Source: Eubacteriales bacterium (GTDB lineage Bacteria > Bacillota > Clostridia > Lachnospirales > Lachnospiraceae). Taken from it: a stretch of DNA of 64,000 nucleotides. Position 1 is the stretch's first letter. Every line of letters starts with the position of its first letter. The DNA lies in assembly GCA_030537935.1 (NCBI GenBank), contig JAUNUY010000004.1, positions 82,187 to 146,186 of the forward strand, written 5' to 3'. The translations under genes were made by a program, and so were the position numbers. Shown piece by piece: positions 17,691 through 26,387 of the stretch. Below the pieces are notes generated by a model. The model made no database searches. It was given only the letters and a program-made list of their open reading frames with translations, and was not told the origin of the DNA.

Positions 17691-18209
17691 ATGAAATATG
17701 CGGATATCAAGACCGTGGACGTGGCGAACGGTCCCGGGATACGGGTATCCCTCTTCGTGAGCGGATGTCGACACAAGTGCAAAGGTTGTTTCAACTACGA
17801 TGCCTGGGATTTTGATTTCGGCAAAGAGTATACGTCGGAAACGGAAGACTATATTCTGGACTGTTTGGATAAAAAGCATATCAAGGGACTGACTTTTTTG
17901 GGCGGTGAACCGCTGGAGCCGGAGAATCAGGAAGCGGTATGTCGATTGATTCGACGGATTCGGCAACAGTTGCCGGAGAAAAATCTTTGGTTGTATACGG
18001 GGTTTACTTATGAATATCTGATGGAGAAGATGGTAGACCGTTTACCTTATACGAAAGATATATTGGACAATGTGGATGTCCTCGTCGATGGAAAGTATCA
18101 GGAGGATCTGAAAGATGTTCGTCTGCGGTTTCGTGGTTCGGCAAATCAGCGGTTGATTGATTTGGTGCAGACACGGGAGACGAAACATGTAACCTTATGG
18201 GATCAGTGA
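17691..18209 (+). CDS. nrdG: Anaerobic ribonucleotide reductase activating protein (radical SAM)
   Basis: NrdG cleaves S-adenosylmethionine with a 4Fe-4S cluster and puts the glycyl radical on NrdD. The 172-residue protein shows Cys26, Cys30 and Cys33 in SGCRHKCKGC, the CX3CX2C radical-SAM motif. The SAM-binding GGEP block follows (TFLGGEPLEPEN). ATG 17691 is chosen with GGGGGAGG 5 nt upstream; an in-frame GTG two codons earlier overlaps that site. It lies 31 nt after nrdD and is closed by a strong terminator. Confidence 0.95.
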   Translation: MKYADIKTVDVANGPGIRVSLFVSGCRHKCKGCFNYDAWDFDFGKEYTSETEDYILDCLDKKHIKGLTFLGGEPLEPENQEAVCRLIRRIRQQLPEKNLWLYTGFTYEYLMEKMVDRLPYTKDILDNVDVLVDGKYQEDLKDVRLRFRGSANQRLIDLVQTRETKHVTLWDQ

Positions 18210-18212
18210 TGT

Positions 18213-18239
18213 AACCCTGCCTTCGGGCAGGGTTTTTTA
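18213..18239 (+). terminator. Strong terminator after nrdG
   Basis: AACCCTGCC (18213-18221) and GGCAGGGTT (18226-18234) form a perfect 9-bp stem with a TTCG tetraloop, followed by TTTTT. Confidence 0.93.
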
Positions 18240-18254
18240 TACCCGGCATTATGC

Positions 18255-18282
18255 TTGACAAAATATAACGCGGCGATATAAT
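18255..18282 (+). promoter_or_regulatory. Promoter of the metal-uptake operon
   Basis: A perfect TTGACA (18255-18260) and a perfect TATAAT (18277-18282) are separated by 16 bp, about 20 bp before the operon's first ribosome site (GAGGAGGG). Confidence 0.85.
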
Positions 18283-18307
18283 GAAGTAAGTAGAACGAGG
18301 AGGGTGT

Positions 18308-18961
18308 ATGGATTATGAAATCTTTGATCAAATGAGCCGTTCATTGTGGAATCGGCGAATGTATGCGGACATTGCAAAGACCGCCATTAAGCGATGCACG
18401 GCTATGGTCCCGGACTTCTTCACCCGACCTGTACGCCTGGCCGATGTCGGCTGCGGGACAGGCGCGTTTGCGGAAGCCATGGCGGCGCGTATTCCTACGG
18501 CGGCGGTGGTTTTGGCCGATTGTCGCGGGGGTGCTGTCCGGGAGGCAAAGGAGATCATCGGACGGATATGCAACTGCCCGGTACGTGGGGTTATCGGGGA
18601 CGTGGCGGATTTGAATTTATCCGAAAATCCGGTAGATTTGATTATCAGTCGCGGGTCCATCAGGTTCTGGCCGAATCAGGAAGCGGCTTTGACGGCATTA
18701 CTGCGCTCGGTGCGTCCCGGGGGACTCCTGTATGTAGGTGGCGGTCGAGGGAGCGGAGATTTTCAGCGGATGCGGCAAGTCGCAGAGGTGCAGGAGCGGG
18801 AGCACTTGGCATGGTGTCGCAGACCGGATATACCGAATTATCTGTGGGAGGATAAAATCTATATCCGTTATTTTAAACGAGCGGCGGCGGATTACCGGAT
18901 TTTCCGGGGTGAGGACGGGCATTGGATGCTGTGGCAACGGCGGGGCGGTTCGAATGCGTAA
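18308..18961 (+). CDS. Class I SAM-dependent methyltransferase, first gene of an ABC importer operon
   Basis: The 217-residue protein has the Rossmann methyltransferase motif I VGCGTGAFAEAM near residue 47. The acidic motif II is VVLADC, and LIISRGSIRFWPNQ takes the place of motif IV. Nothing in the sequence names the methyl acceptor. It is the first gene of a tightly overlapping operon: its stop overlaps the permease start by 8 nt. Similar methyltransferases sit with FecCD-type importers and DUF364 proteins in anaerobes, so modification of a metal-carrying small molecule is possible, but this is inference. Confidence 0.8.
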   Translation: MDYEIFDQMSRSLWNRRMYADIAKTAIKRCTAMVPDFFTRPVRLADVGCGTGAFAEAMAARIPTAAVVLADCRGGAVREAKEIIGRICNCPVRGVIGDVADLNLSENPVDLIISRGSIRFWPNQEAALTALLRSVRPGGLLYVGGGRGSGDFQRMRQVAEVQEREHLAWCRRPDIPNYLWEDKIYIRYFKRAAADYRIFRGEDGHWMLWQRRGGSNA

Positions 18962-19973
18962 GCGTGAAACATGGCGATTACGCCGTTGGTGGCCGTTCTT
19001 GCTGATTGTACCGGCAGTCCTGTTCTTTATTTCCTTTGCACTGGGACGTTATCCCGTTGCACCGGCGGAGCTGGTTCGGACGCTGTGGCAGCTTGTAACC
19101 GGGCGGACCGTTGAGGCGGACCCGAAGATGGTAACCGTATTGCTTAATGTTCGATTGCCGCGGGTGGCGGTTGTTCTGGCTGTGGGGGCCGGCATGAGTA
19201 TGGCGGGTGCCGCCTACCAGGGGATGTTTCGCAATCCGCTCGTGTCTCCGGATATTTTGGGCGCAACGGCAGGTGCGAGTTTCGGTGCGGCACTGGCTTT
19301 GTTAAGCGGTCAGCCGGCATCGATGGTGCAATTGTACGCATTCGTCGGCGGGATGACTGCCGTTTTGGCGGCAACCTATGTGGAGCGGACCGTAAAGACC
19401 AATCCCGTCCTGGCACTGGTGCTGGGCGGCATGCTCATTCAGGCCCTGTTTAATGCCGGGCTGTCCATCATAAAATATCTGTCAGATCCCGAAGAGACCC
19501 TGCCTGCCATCGTCTTTTGGTTAATGGGGACTTTCACCGATGTAAAAGGACGGCATATCCTGCAAGTCGGCGTGCCGCTGATTATTGCATCCATTCTTCT
19601 GTTCTATAATCGACAACGTCTGAACGTCCTAACGTTCAGTGAAGAAGAGGCCCGGGCATTGGGTGTCAATACCAAGCGGGTTCGGCGTCAAGTCATTGCA
19701 GCGGGGACATTGTTGACGGCATCTTCCGTTTCCATCTGCGGACAAATTGGCTGGGTGGGGCTGATCATCCCGCATTTGGCGCGTTCCGTAGCGGGGCCCG
19801 ACTATCGCCAGCTTTTGCCCGTATCGGCCATTTTGGGCAGTTCATTTTTACTCATCTGTGATACGGTCTGTCGCAATGCTTTTCCGGTGGAATTGCCCAT
19901 CGGTATTTTGACATCCGTACTGGGGATTCCTTTTTTTCTCATCATTTTTAAACGAAAGGCGGGCAGTCTGTGA
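18954..19973 (+). CDS. FecCD-family ABC transporter permease
   Basis: This 339-residue polytopic membrane protein of the BtuC/FecCD/MolB family forms the channel of a binding-protein-dependent importer. ATG 18954 is chosen; the open frame upstream is antisense-like leader overlapping the methyltransferase. Family landmarks are RLPRVAVVLAVGAGMSMAGA, the GMFRNPLVSPDILGATAGA loop that contacts the ATPase, and the late GQIGWVGLIIPHLARSVAGP. Substrates in this family are heme, siderophores, cobalamin and, for MolBC, molybdate/tungstate. The MoeA-like and DUF364 partners favour an oxyanion or metal chelate. Confidence 0.93.
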   Translation: MRKRETWRLRRWWPFLLIVPAVLFFISFALGRYPVAPAELVRTLWQLVTGRTVEADPKMVTVLLNVRLPRVAVVLAVGAGMSMAGAAYQGMFRNPLVSPDILGATAGASFGAALALLSGQPASMVQLYAFVGGMTAVLAATYVERTVKTNPVLALVLGGMLIQALFNAGLSIIKYLSDPEETLPAIVFWLMGTFTDVKGRHILQVGVPLIIASILLFYNRQRLNVLTFSEEEARALGVNTKRVRRQVIAAGTLLTASSVSICGQIGWVGLIIPHLARSVAGPDYRQLLPVSAILGSSFLLICDTVCRNAFPVELPIGILTSVLGIPFFLIIFKRKAGSL

Positions 19974-20773
19974 ATCGTTTATGTATGGAAGCCATTCACA
20001 GCGGATACGAGCGGGGGCACGATATAGTTCGGGGCGCGAGTTGTACGTTATATCCCGGCCGATTTACCATTGTTCTTGGGGCTAATGGTTGCGGGAAAAC
20101 GACATTTTTAAAGAGCGTTCTCGGCTTGATGCCCGTGCGGCGTGGTCGGGTACGTTGCGGTGATAATGATTTACTGGTCATGACGGAGAAAGAGCGGGCC
20201 AAACGGGTGGCCTACATTCCGCAAGAGCACAGTGTGCCATATCCGTTTCAGATTGAAGATGTGGTGCGTATGGGGCGGACACCCCATCTTCGAGGGGTCT
20301 CCCGGGAGCGGGCGGAGGATGTGGCGCGGGCACGGGCGGCGATGGAAACGGTGGGCATCGATCATCTGGCAAAAACGCCGTATAACCGTATCAGCGGTGG
20401 TCAACGACAGTTGGTGCTTATCGCCCGGGCATTGGCACAGGAAGCACCCTATCTGATCATGGATGAGCCGACCGGGAACCTGGATTACGGCAATCAGTAT
20501 CGCGTGCTTCGGATTATCCAGAATCTATGCGACACGAGACAGCTGGGGGTATTGATGGTAACACATGATCCGGCACATTGTTTTTACGTCGGCGATGAAA
20601 TCTTGATGATGCAGGACGGGGTATTTATCGAGGCGGGCATACCCGCTGAGGTATTGCAGGAGGAGAAGTTGGCAAAAATATATCGTCTGCCGACGGCCAT
20701 CCGAAGTGTACGGGTGGATGGGCGCAGCGAGCAGGTTTGTATTCCGCGGCGGGCGGAGAGAGGAGAAGAATGA
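19970..20773 (+). CDS. ABC transporter ATP-binding protein (FecE/MolC type)
   Basis: This is the ATPase of the same importer, 267 residues from the GTG at 19970 (GTGA overlap with the permease); ATG 19985 is an alternative start. Walker A is GANGCGKTT, the Q-loop is IPQEHSV, the signature is ISGGQRQ and Walker B is LIMDEPT, followed by the H-loop MVTHDP. It hydrolyses ATP to drive uptake through the FecCD channel. Confidence 0.93.
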   Translation: MNRLCMEAIHSGYERGHDIVRGASCTLYPGRFTIVLGANGCGKTTFLKSVLGLMPVRRGRVRCGDNDLLVMTEKERAKRVAYIPQEHSVPYPFQIEDVVRMGRTPHLRGVSRERAEDVARARAAMETVGIDHLAKTPYNRISGGQRQLVLIARALAQEAPYLIMDEPTGNLDYGNQYRVLRIIQNLCDTRQLGVLMVTHDPAHCFYVGDEILMMQDGVFIEAGIPAEVLQEEKLAKIYRLPTAIRSVRVDGRSEQVCIPRRAERGEE

Positions 20774-21897
20774 TGAAACGATGGCAAGCGGGCTTGATGG
20801 CCCTGTTCATGAGTATTACTGTGTTAACCGGTTGCGGGAAGCAGACTGAGCCGTCAGTACAAACATCGACGAAGGAGACGGAGCGGGCAACGGAGAAGCA
20901 AGAGGCGGCAGAGACGGTGACGGTGACCGATATGAACGGTCGGTCGGTGGAGATTCCGTCACCTGAGAAATTAACATCGGTATATTATGCTTCGCCATTG
21001 GGACAGCTGATGATTTATTCCATCAATCCGAAGAAGATGGCGGGTATCGTGAGTGAATTGCGACCGGAACAGAAGCGTTTCCTGCCGGAAACGGAAGGGA
21101 TGGGCGTGATGGGTAACTTTGACGGCGGTAAGAGTATCAATACGGAAGAAGTGCTGGCAAGCGGTGCACAGGTGTTCATTTCCATGGGACCGATGGTGCT
21201 TTCCGAGAAATCGGCACAGGGGGCGGACGAATTACAGGAGAAGTTGAACATCCCCGTCCTGGTTGTTAACGGTCGTTTTGAAGCGCGTGCGGATGCCTTC
21301 CGATTTTTGGGTACCGTCTTCGGTGAAGAAGATCGTTGTGAAATGTTGGCGCAGTATTGTGAAGAAACGTTAAGCGAGGTGGAAAAGGGGTTGGCCAAGA
21401 TTCCCGATGCGGAGCGGGTCAGTCTTTACTATGCCGAGGGAGAGAACGGCCTGGCGACGGAGCCGGAATCGTCATCCCATGCGGCGGTGTTCAAGTTTGC
21501 CGGTGCAAAAAATGTGGCAGCGGTGGAGCTGACGCCGGGACCGGGTCGAACGCCCGTTACTTTGGAACAAATCCTGGCATGGGACCCGGATGTCATTTTC
21601 ATGGGGAAGGGGAAGGGTAGTCCCTATGCCGAGATTACGAGTAATCCCGACTGGTCACATATTAAAGCCGTGAAAGAGGGGCGTGTCTATGAGGCGCCGA
21701 ACTTGCCGTTCAGCTGGATTGATCGGCCGCCTTCCGTTCAGCAGTATCTGGGATTACGCTATGTGGCGCAAACACTGTATCCGGATTATTTTAATTATGA
21801 TTTGAAAGAGGAGACGAAGCGATTTTTCAAACTCTTCTTTAATGTGAATCTTACCGATGAGGAGGCCGCCGAACTTTTGGGTGGAACGGCATCATGA
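20770..21897 (+). CDS. ABC transporter substrate-binding lipoprotein (periplasmic-binding fold of FecB type)
   Basis: The 375-residue lipoprotein has a signal peptide (MMKRWQAGLMALFMSITVLT) and lipobox cysteine GCGK, then a Thr/Glu-rich linker and a TroA/FecB-like two-lobe fold. VTVTDMNGRSVEIPSPEKL and the late DPDVIFMGKGKGSPY are typical of this class. It would capture the substrate outside the membrane and deliver it to the permease. The start overlaps the ATPase stop; ATG 20773, one codon later, fits the AGGAG site slightly better. The length is normal for the family. The ligand cannot be read from sequence. Confidence 0.9.
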   Translation: MMKRWQAGLMALFMSITVLTGCGKQTEPSVQTSTKETERATEKQEAAETVTVTDMNGRSVEIPSPEKLTSVYYASPLGQLMIYSINPKKMAGIVSELRPEQKRFLPETEGMGVMGNFDGGKSINTEEVLASGAQVFISMGPMVLSEKSAQGADELQEKLNIPVLVVNGRFEARADAFRFLGTVFGEEDRCEMLAQYCEETLSEVEKGLAKIPDAERVSLYYAEGENGLATEPESSSHAAVFKFAGAKNVAAVELTPGPGRTPVTLEQILAWDPDVIFMGKGKGSPYAEITSNPDWSHIKAVKEGRVYEAPNLPFSWIDRPPSVQQYLGLRYVAQTLYPDYFNYDLKEETKRFFKLFFNVNLTDEEAAELLGGTAS

Positions 21898-22679
21898 ATC
21901 CTTGGCGAATTTATGATGAGCTGATTGACGGTGTGGATACGGAACTGAAGGTAACATCCGTTCTGACGGGGCATCATTGGTGTACCGTTCGTTGTGGGGA
22001 GCGAATCGGTATGGCGATGACCGTTTCCGGCGGCGGGCCGCGCATACATGAGTCCATGGATTATACGGGCATGTCTTTGCGTGATGCGGCATCGCTCATC
22101 AAATCATGGCATTATCCGGAGGCGTCCATAGGCATGGCGGCTTTGAACTGCTTTTATAATACACCGGATCGGATTCGGGCAATGGGCGGTTTCGAAGGGA
22201 TGGACTTGAATGCGTTGACGCCGGAGAAACGGATTGAAAAGGAGGCCTTTTTCAGCAACCGGGCGGCATTAAGGGGGATGAAGGTCTGCGTTATCGGTCA
22301 TTTCCCGGATTTAGAGAGGCAGCTGAAGGCACGTTGTGAACTAACCATATTGGAGCGGGCGCCATCCGGGGATGACTTACCGGATCCCGCATGCGAATAC
22401 ATACTGCCGTCTCAGGATGCGGTTTTCATTACGGGTATCACTTTGACGAACAAGACATTGCCCCGTCTGTTGGCACTATGTTCTTCAAAAGCAAAGGTTT
22501 TCCTGGTAGGACCCAGTGTTTGCTTTGCACCTCTGTGGTTTCGGTGGAATGTCGATCATCTGTCGGGCTTTGCGGTGTTGGACGGAGAACGGTTGGAAGA
22601 AATCGTCCGTGCAAACGGTCAGCGTGAAATTTTTCAAGCAGGCGTCATGGTGGATGTCATACGGAGGAAAGATGAGTAG
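21894..22679 (+). CDS. DUF4213/DUF364 protein (putative metal-chelation family)
   Basis: The 261-residue protein has the DUF4213 N-terminal enolase-like part (WRIYDELIDGV through IGMAALNCFYN) and the DUF364 Rossmann-like part (MKVCVIGHFPDLERQL to the end). The family has a solved fold and has been suggested to bind heavy metals or take part in cofactor handling, without a proven reaction. Here it overlaps the binding-protein gene (ATGA) and the MoeA-like gene (8 nt), placing it between uptake and cofactor insertion. This context supports a molybdenum/tungsten or related role. Confidence 0.85.
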   Translation: MNPWRIYDELIDGVDTELKVTSVLTGHHWCTVRCGERIGMAMTVSGGGPRIHESMDYTGMSLRDAASLIKSWHYPEASIGMAALNCFYNTPDRIRAMGGFEGMDLNALTPEKRIEKEAFFSNRAALRGMKVCVIGHFPDLERQLKARCELTILERAPSGDDLPDPACEYILPSQDAVFITGITLTNKTLPRLLALCSSKAKVFLVGPSVCFAPLWFRWNVDHLSGFAVLDGERLEEIVRANGQREIFQAGVMVDVIRRKDE

Positions 22680-23856
22680 CTATAAAACATTTGTAAGTTT
22701 TGAAGAAGCGGTAGAGATGTTCATAGAAACATGGCCCGGACAATCGTCGGTGGAAATGGTGGCGACGGCGGATGCATTACACCGGGTGACGGCGAGGGAC
22801 TATGTGTCGACCGTCAACGTGCCCGTAGTGCGGGCATCCATGATGGACGGCGTGGCTTTTTCCTTTGACCGTTTTCAGACGAAGGATATGTCCGACTGGC
22901 GTTTGGGTGAGGATTTTGTTCGAGCGGATACCGGTGATGACTTTCCGGATCAATATGATACGGTACTGCCCATTGAAGCGGTCCGTATCGGTCCGTCGGG
23001 ACGGGGGCTGTCCTTAATAGATGATATGCAGATTGTTCGCGGGATGAATATCCGACCTTGCGGCAGTTTGGTTGCCGAAGGTGCACCGATTGTTCCGGCA
23101 GGCCGTCGTTTGACGGCGACCGATTTGGCGGCACTGGCCATGGGGAATGTGGGGACGGTGGCAGTCCGAAAACGACCCGTTGTCGCCTTCATACCAACGG
23201 GCAGCGAACTGGTGTCGGTCGGGACCGCCCTTCAACGTGGACAAAACGTGGACGCAAACTCCATCCTGGCGGAACATCTTTTGCGGTCGTTCGGGGCGGA
23301 GCCCGTGATGTATCCCGTGGTACGGGATGAACCGGAGGCCATCATGGCGGCGGTGCGCACTGCACGGGCATCGGCGGATATTGTCATCGTTAACGGCGGT
23401 TCTTCCAAAGGAGAAGAAGATTTCGGCGTTCGTTTGCAAGCGGAATATGGGCGTCTGCTGTTTCATTGGTCGGAAGCGGGGCCGGGGAGACCGGTCGCAC
23501 TGGCATCCGTCGATGATGCGCCCGTTATCGTCGTACCGGGGCCCGTCTACGGTTGCTTTAATGTGCTGCACTGGTTTTTGTATCCGATTATCCGATATCG
23601 GCTGCAGGAACACGGTGAACCGTACCATCGGATTCGTGCCGTCTTGACGAATGCACCGGACGCACCGGCCGATTTCCGTTTTCTGTGCGGGGTTCGTCTG
23701 GAGAAGGGGGAAACCGGATATCAAGCTACGTTGTTAAGTTTCAAGCAGGATGGAACGATTCCCTGTCTGACGGCGGACGGGTTCGTACACACGATACCCG
23801 GTGTGCGTTGGCATGTCGGAGATGAAATAGAGGTGAACCTTCTGCGCCGAATTTAG
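22672..23856 (+). CDS. moeA: MoeA-like molybdopterin molybdotransferase
   Basis: MoeA inserts molybdate (or tungstate) into adenylylated molybdopterin. The 394-residue protein starts at ATG 22672 behind GGAGGAAAG; the open frame upstream is not family-like. It shows the N-terminal domain (SFEEAVEMFIE, PVVRASMMDGVAF) and the MPT-binding domain (PTGSELVSVG, DANSILAEHLLRSFGAEP, IVNGGSSKGEEDF). The usual GGxSxG is changed to GGSSKGE, a variant seen in MoeA paralogues. The C-terminal beta domain is present. A second, shorter MoeA-like protein is at 42526-43518. In this operon it is likely dedicated to the metal taken up by the neighbouring ABC importer. Confidence 0.83.
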   Translation: MSSYKTFVSFEEAVEMFIETWPGQSSVEMVATADALHRVTARDYVSTVNVPVVRASMMDGVAFSFDRFQTKDMSDWRLGEDFVRADTGDDFPDQYDTVLPIEAVRIGPSGRGLSLIDDMQIVRGMNIRPCGSLVAEGAPIVPAGRRLTATDLAALAMGNVGTVAVRKRPVVAFIPTGSELVSVGTALQRGQNVDANSILAEHLLRSFGAEPVMYPVVRDEPEAIMAAVRTARASADIVIVNGGSSKGEEDFGVRLQAEYGRLLFHWSEAGPGRPVALASVDDAPVIVVPGPVYGCFNVLHWFLYPIIRYRLQEHGEPYHRIRAVLTNAPDAPADFRFLCGVRLEKGETGYQATLLSFKQDGTIPCLTADGFVHTIPGVRWHVGDEIEVNLLRRI

Positions 23857-23866
23857 GTGCTGTATG

Positions 23867-23899
23867 AGCGGTCGTACCCGTCGGGTACGGCCGCTTTGT
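23867..23899 (+). terminator. Terminator of the metal-uptake operon
   Basis: AGCGGTCGTACCC (23867-23879) pairs with GGGTACGGCCGCT (23883-23895) over a 3-nt loop (13 bp, one G-U pair), followed by TTGTCC. The stem is very strong but the T-run is poor. Confidence 0.65.
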
Positions 23900-23922
23900 C
23901 CGTTGCGGACCTTGTCTCATCA

Positions 23923-23951
23923 TTGACAAAAGGCGGGTTTTAGAGTAAAGT
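23923..23951 (+). promoter_or_regulatory. Promoter of the nucleotide-sugar dehydratase gene
   Basis: A perfect TTGACA (23923-23928) and TAAAGT (23946-23951) are 17 bp apart. Transcription would start near 23958, which argues against the ATG at 23960 as translation start. Confidence 0.65.
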
Positions 23952-23983
23952 AGAGACGTATGTTTGGGCGTAGAGGAACGCAG

Positions 23984-25921
23984 ATGAATCCGCCCGGGAG
24001 GTATTCGAAAATTATGTTAAAGAAAATCATGCACTCTCAGTTCTACCGGAAATATCGTTCGCTCATCCTGCTCTGCCTGGACATGGTTATTGTCATGGTC
24101 TCCTTCGTCCTGGCCTACATGTTGAAGATTAATTTTGACATGAGCGAATTTGATAACGGTATCAAACCTCGTTTATGGGGCGTAACGGCCTTTGTCATTG
24201 CGGATTTTCTCTTTTTCTTCTGGGTCTATAAGATTCCAAAATCATTATGGACCTATATCAGTGCGAAGGAAATATTCAGTATCGTCAAGGCGGTATTCTT
24301 CGCCTGTCTGACTTTGGAGATTTTCGTCACCTTGACTTACCGGGAAGCACAGATTTTGACGGCGGTCGTGATTGCGGGCGTTATCATTATCGTATTAATG
24401 CTGGGCGGTCGAGTTATTTATCGGGCTCTGCGTGAGTATGAATATCAACGAAGTGGTGTTCCCGGCGGTCGGTTACGGAATGCACTGATCATCGGTGCGG
24501 GCGACAGCGGTTACATTCTTTTGAAGGGTATTACGAAACACAAGTACTATCAGGCACGTCCCGTCGGCTTTCTGGACGATGCGCGGGCCGGCAGTATTGT
24601 CAGTGGTATTCCCGTTCTCGGTACGATTGAAGACTTGGCACTGTATGTGGCAAAGCTGGACATCGGTATCGTATTCATTGCCATTCCCAGTCTCACCGTT
24701 TCGCGGAAGCGCTATATCATCGATTCCTTGAAACATTTTAATTGTGAAGTCAAAGTCATGCGGCGTAGCGTGGATTTGGTGGATGAGGACGAGGACAGTA
24801 TTACGTCCAAGATTAAGGATATCAGTATTGAAGACTTGCTTGGCCGGGGTGAGGTTGAGTTGGAACAGGATGAAATCAGCGAGTATATTCGCGGAAAGAC
24901 GGTGCTGGTAACCGGTGCCGGCGGTACGATTGGCGGTCAGCTGAGTCGGGAAATCTTTAAGTTTCATCCGAAGACTTTGTACCTGTTGGATGTCAATGAA
25001 AATGGGCTCTACATGTTGGAGCAGGATTTTATGCGTAAAAAACGGCAGGAAAAGGGATATGATGACATAGCGGTCATTTCCGAAGTCCTGTCCATTCGCG
25101 ATTATAAGGCCATGGATCTGTTTATGCGGGAGACGAAGCCGGATGTCGTTTATCATGCGGCGGCACATAAGCATGTCCCGCTGATGGAGACACGACCGAT
25201 GGAGGCCGTTAAGAATAATGTAATCGGAACGAGAAATCTCATCGACATTTCCATCGAACACGAGGTGGAGCGTTTGATTATGATTTCAACCGATAAGGCG
25301 GTCAATCCGACGACGGCCATGGGTGCGACAAAGCGGATGACCGAGCTACTCTTGCAATCCAGACGGAACAACGGAAAGACGAAGTTAGCCGCCGTGCGGT
25401 TCGGTAATGTACTCGGTTCAAACGGCAGCGTGATCCCGATTTTCAAGCGGCAGATTGAAACGGGCGGGCCTGTTACGGTGACGAGTAAGGAAATCGTTCG
25501 TTACTTTATGACCGTGCCCGAAGCGGCACAGTTGGTGCTGCAGGCGGGCTATTATGCCGACAAAGGTGAGATTTTCGTTCTGGATATGGGCGAGCCGGTC
25601 CGGATTCTCAGTCTGGCGGAGAATATGATCAGCTTGAGCGGTTACCGACCCTACAAGGATATCGATATTATTGAGGTCGGTTTACGTCCGGGCGAGAAGA
25701 TGTATGAAGAACTCTCTTGGAGTGATGAGGATACGGAAAAGACGAAGAACAACTTGATTTTCAAGAATCATATTCATTATGTGGACAAAGAAAAGTTGGA
25801 TTGCGTGATTGATGAATTGGAAATGATGGCGAATTCCGATATTGACAGAAAGACGATGAAGGAGGCTATCATGATGGGCGTTTCCGTTGATTACTCCTTT
25901 GTAACGGAACGTCATTCGTAG
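23984..25921 (+). CDS. Membrane nucleotide-diphosphate-sugar 4,6-dehydratase (CapD/WbpM/PglF family)
   Basis: The enzyme converts a UDP-sugar, typically UDP-GlcNAc, to the 4-keto-6-deoxy sugar that starts bacillosamine- or fucosamine-type glycan synthesis. The N-terminus has four membrane segments (about 20-145). A first Rossmann-like domain (LIIGAGDSGYILLKG) and a SDR domain with VTGAGGTIGGQLSREI follow. The catalytic block ISTDKAVNPTTAMGATKRM has Met instead of Tyr, the hallmark of the large membrane PglF/WbpM type. ATG 23984 follows GAGGAACGC with 7-nt spacing; ATG 24014 is also possible. The 645-residue length is typical. No glycan locus surrounds it, so the pathway is unknown. Confidence 0.9.
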   Translation: MNPPGRYSKIMLKKIMHSQFYRKYRSLILLCLDMVIVMVSFVLAYMLKINFDMSEFDNGIKPRLWGVTAFVIADFLFFFWVYKIPKSLWTYISAKEIFSIVKAVFFACLTLEIFVTLTYREAQILTAVVIAGVIIIVLMLGGRVIYRALREYEYQRSGVPGGRLRNALIIGAGDSGYILLKGITKHKYYQARPVGFLDDARAGSIVSGIPVLGTIEDLALYVAKLDIGIVFIAIPSLTVSRKRYIIDSLKHFNCEVKVMRRSVDLVDEDEDSITSKIKDISIEDLLGRGEVELEQDEISEYIRGKTVLVTGAGGTIGGQLSREIFKFHPKTLYLLDVNENGLYMLEQDFMRKKRQEKGYDDIAVISEVLSIRDYKAMDLFMRETKPDVVYHAAAHKHVPLMETRPMEAVKNNVIGTRNLIDISIEHEVERLIMISTDKAVNPTTAMGATKRMTELLLQSRRNNGKTKLAAVRFGNVLGSNGSVIPIFKRQIETGGPVTVTSKEIVRYFMTVPEAAQLVLQAGYYADKGEIFVLDMGEPVRILSLAENMISLSGYRPYKDIDIIEVGLRPGEKMYEELSWSDEDTEKTKNNLIFKNHIHYVDKEKLDCVIDELEMMANSDIDRKTMKEAIMMGVSVDYSFVTERHS

Positions 25922-26387
25922 GATTGTTCCCAACATCGATGTGATAGTGACGGATATAATATATGGAAGCGGCAACCCGTACAGGATAGGCACAAGGTGC
26001 TCTGTCCAGTACGGGTATTTTGTATTTTGGGAGAACGATGGATGGTGTCGGTGAGCGGGATGCACCCCCGTATTAATGTCATTTCGTTACATACATGGCT
26101 ATTTCATAATTGTAGACCGAGGACTCAGATGATAGGAGAGAAAAGGCATCGGCGGTTTTGTGAATAGTGATCAGCATAACCTTGTCATTTCATTTTGCAT
26201 ATCGGATATTTTACTATAATTTTATCATCTTTATAACTATTTCAACAAAAAATACCGGTTCTTGTATAAGATTTTTTGCTAGGATACGAAAGTAGTGGAT
26301 TGAATTCAAGAATTTTTAAAATATTGTTGAAATTATAGTTCGATATGTTATCATGATATTGTTAGCAGATATTAACCGAAGTTATAA
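25922..26387 (+). other. AT-rich intergenic stretch at the left edge of the accessory island
   Basis: After the terminator at 25975-26028 the base composition turns markedly AT-rich (for example 26181-26400). Only scattered -10-like hexamers such as TATAAT at 26215-26220 are visible, without a well-spaced -35. No open frame with a ribosome site was found. No direct or inverted repeats typical of an insertion end were recognised by eye. Confidence 0.5.
25975..26028 (+). terminator. Long terminator after the dehydratase gene
   Basis: ACCCGTAC (25975-25982) pairs with GTACGGGT (26009-26016). Inside it GGATAG pairs with CTGTCC, and GCAC with GTGC, so almost the whole 42-nt segment folds into one hairpin. 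ATTTTGTATTTT follows. Confidence 0.85.

Noticed and set aside
16394..17794. Long open frame on the minus strand (466 codons) opposite nrdD
   Set aside because: It lies wholly antisense to a full-length, motif-complete nrdD and has no ribosome site or family features; a by-product of codon bias.
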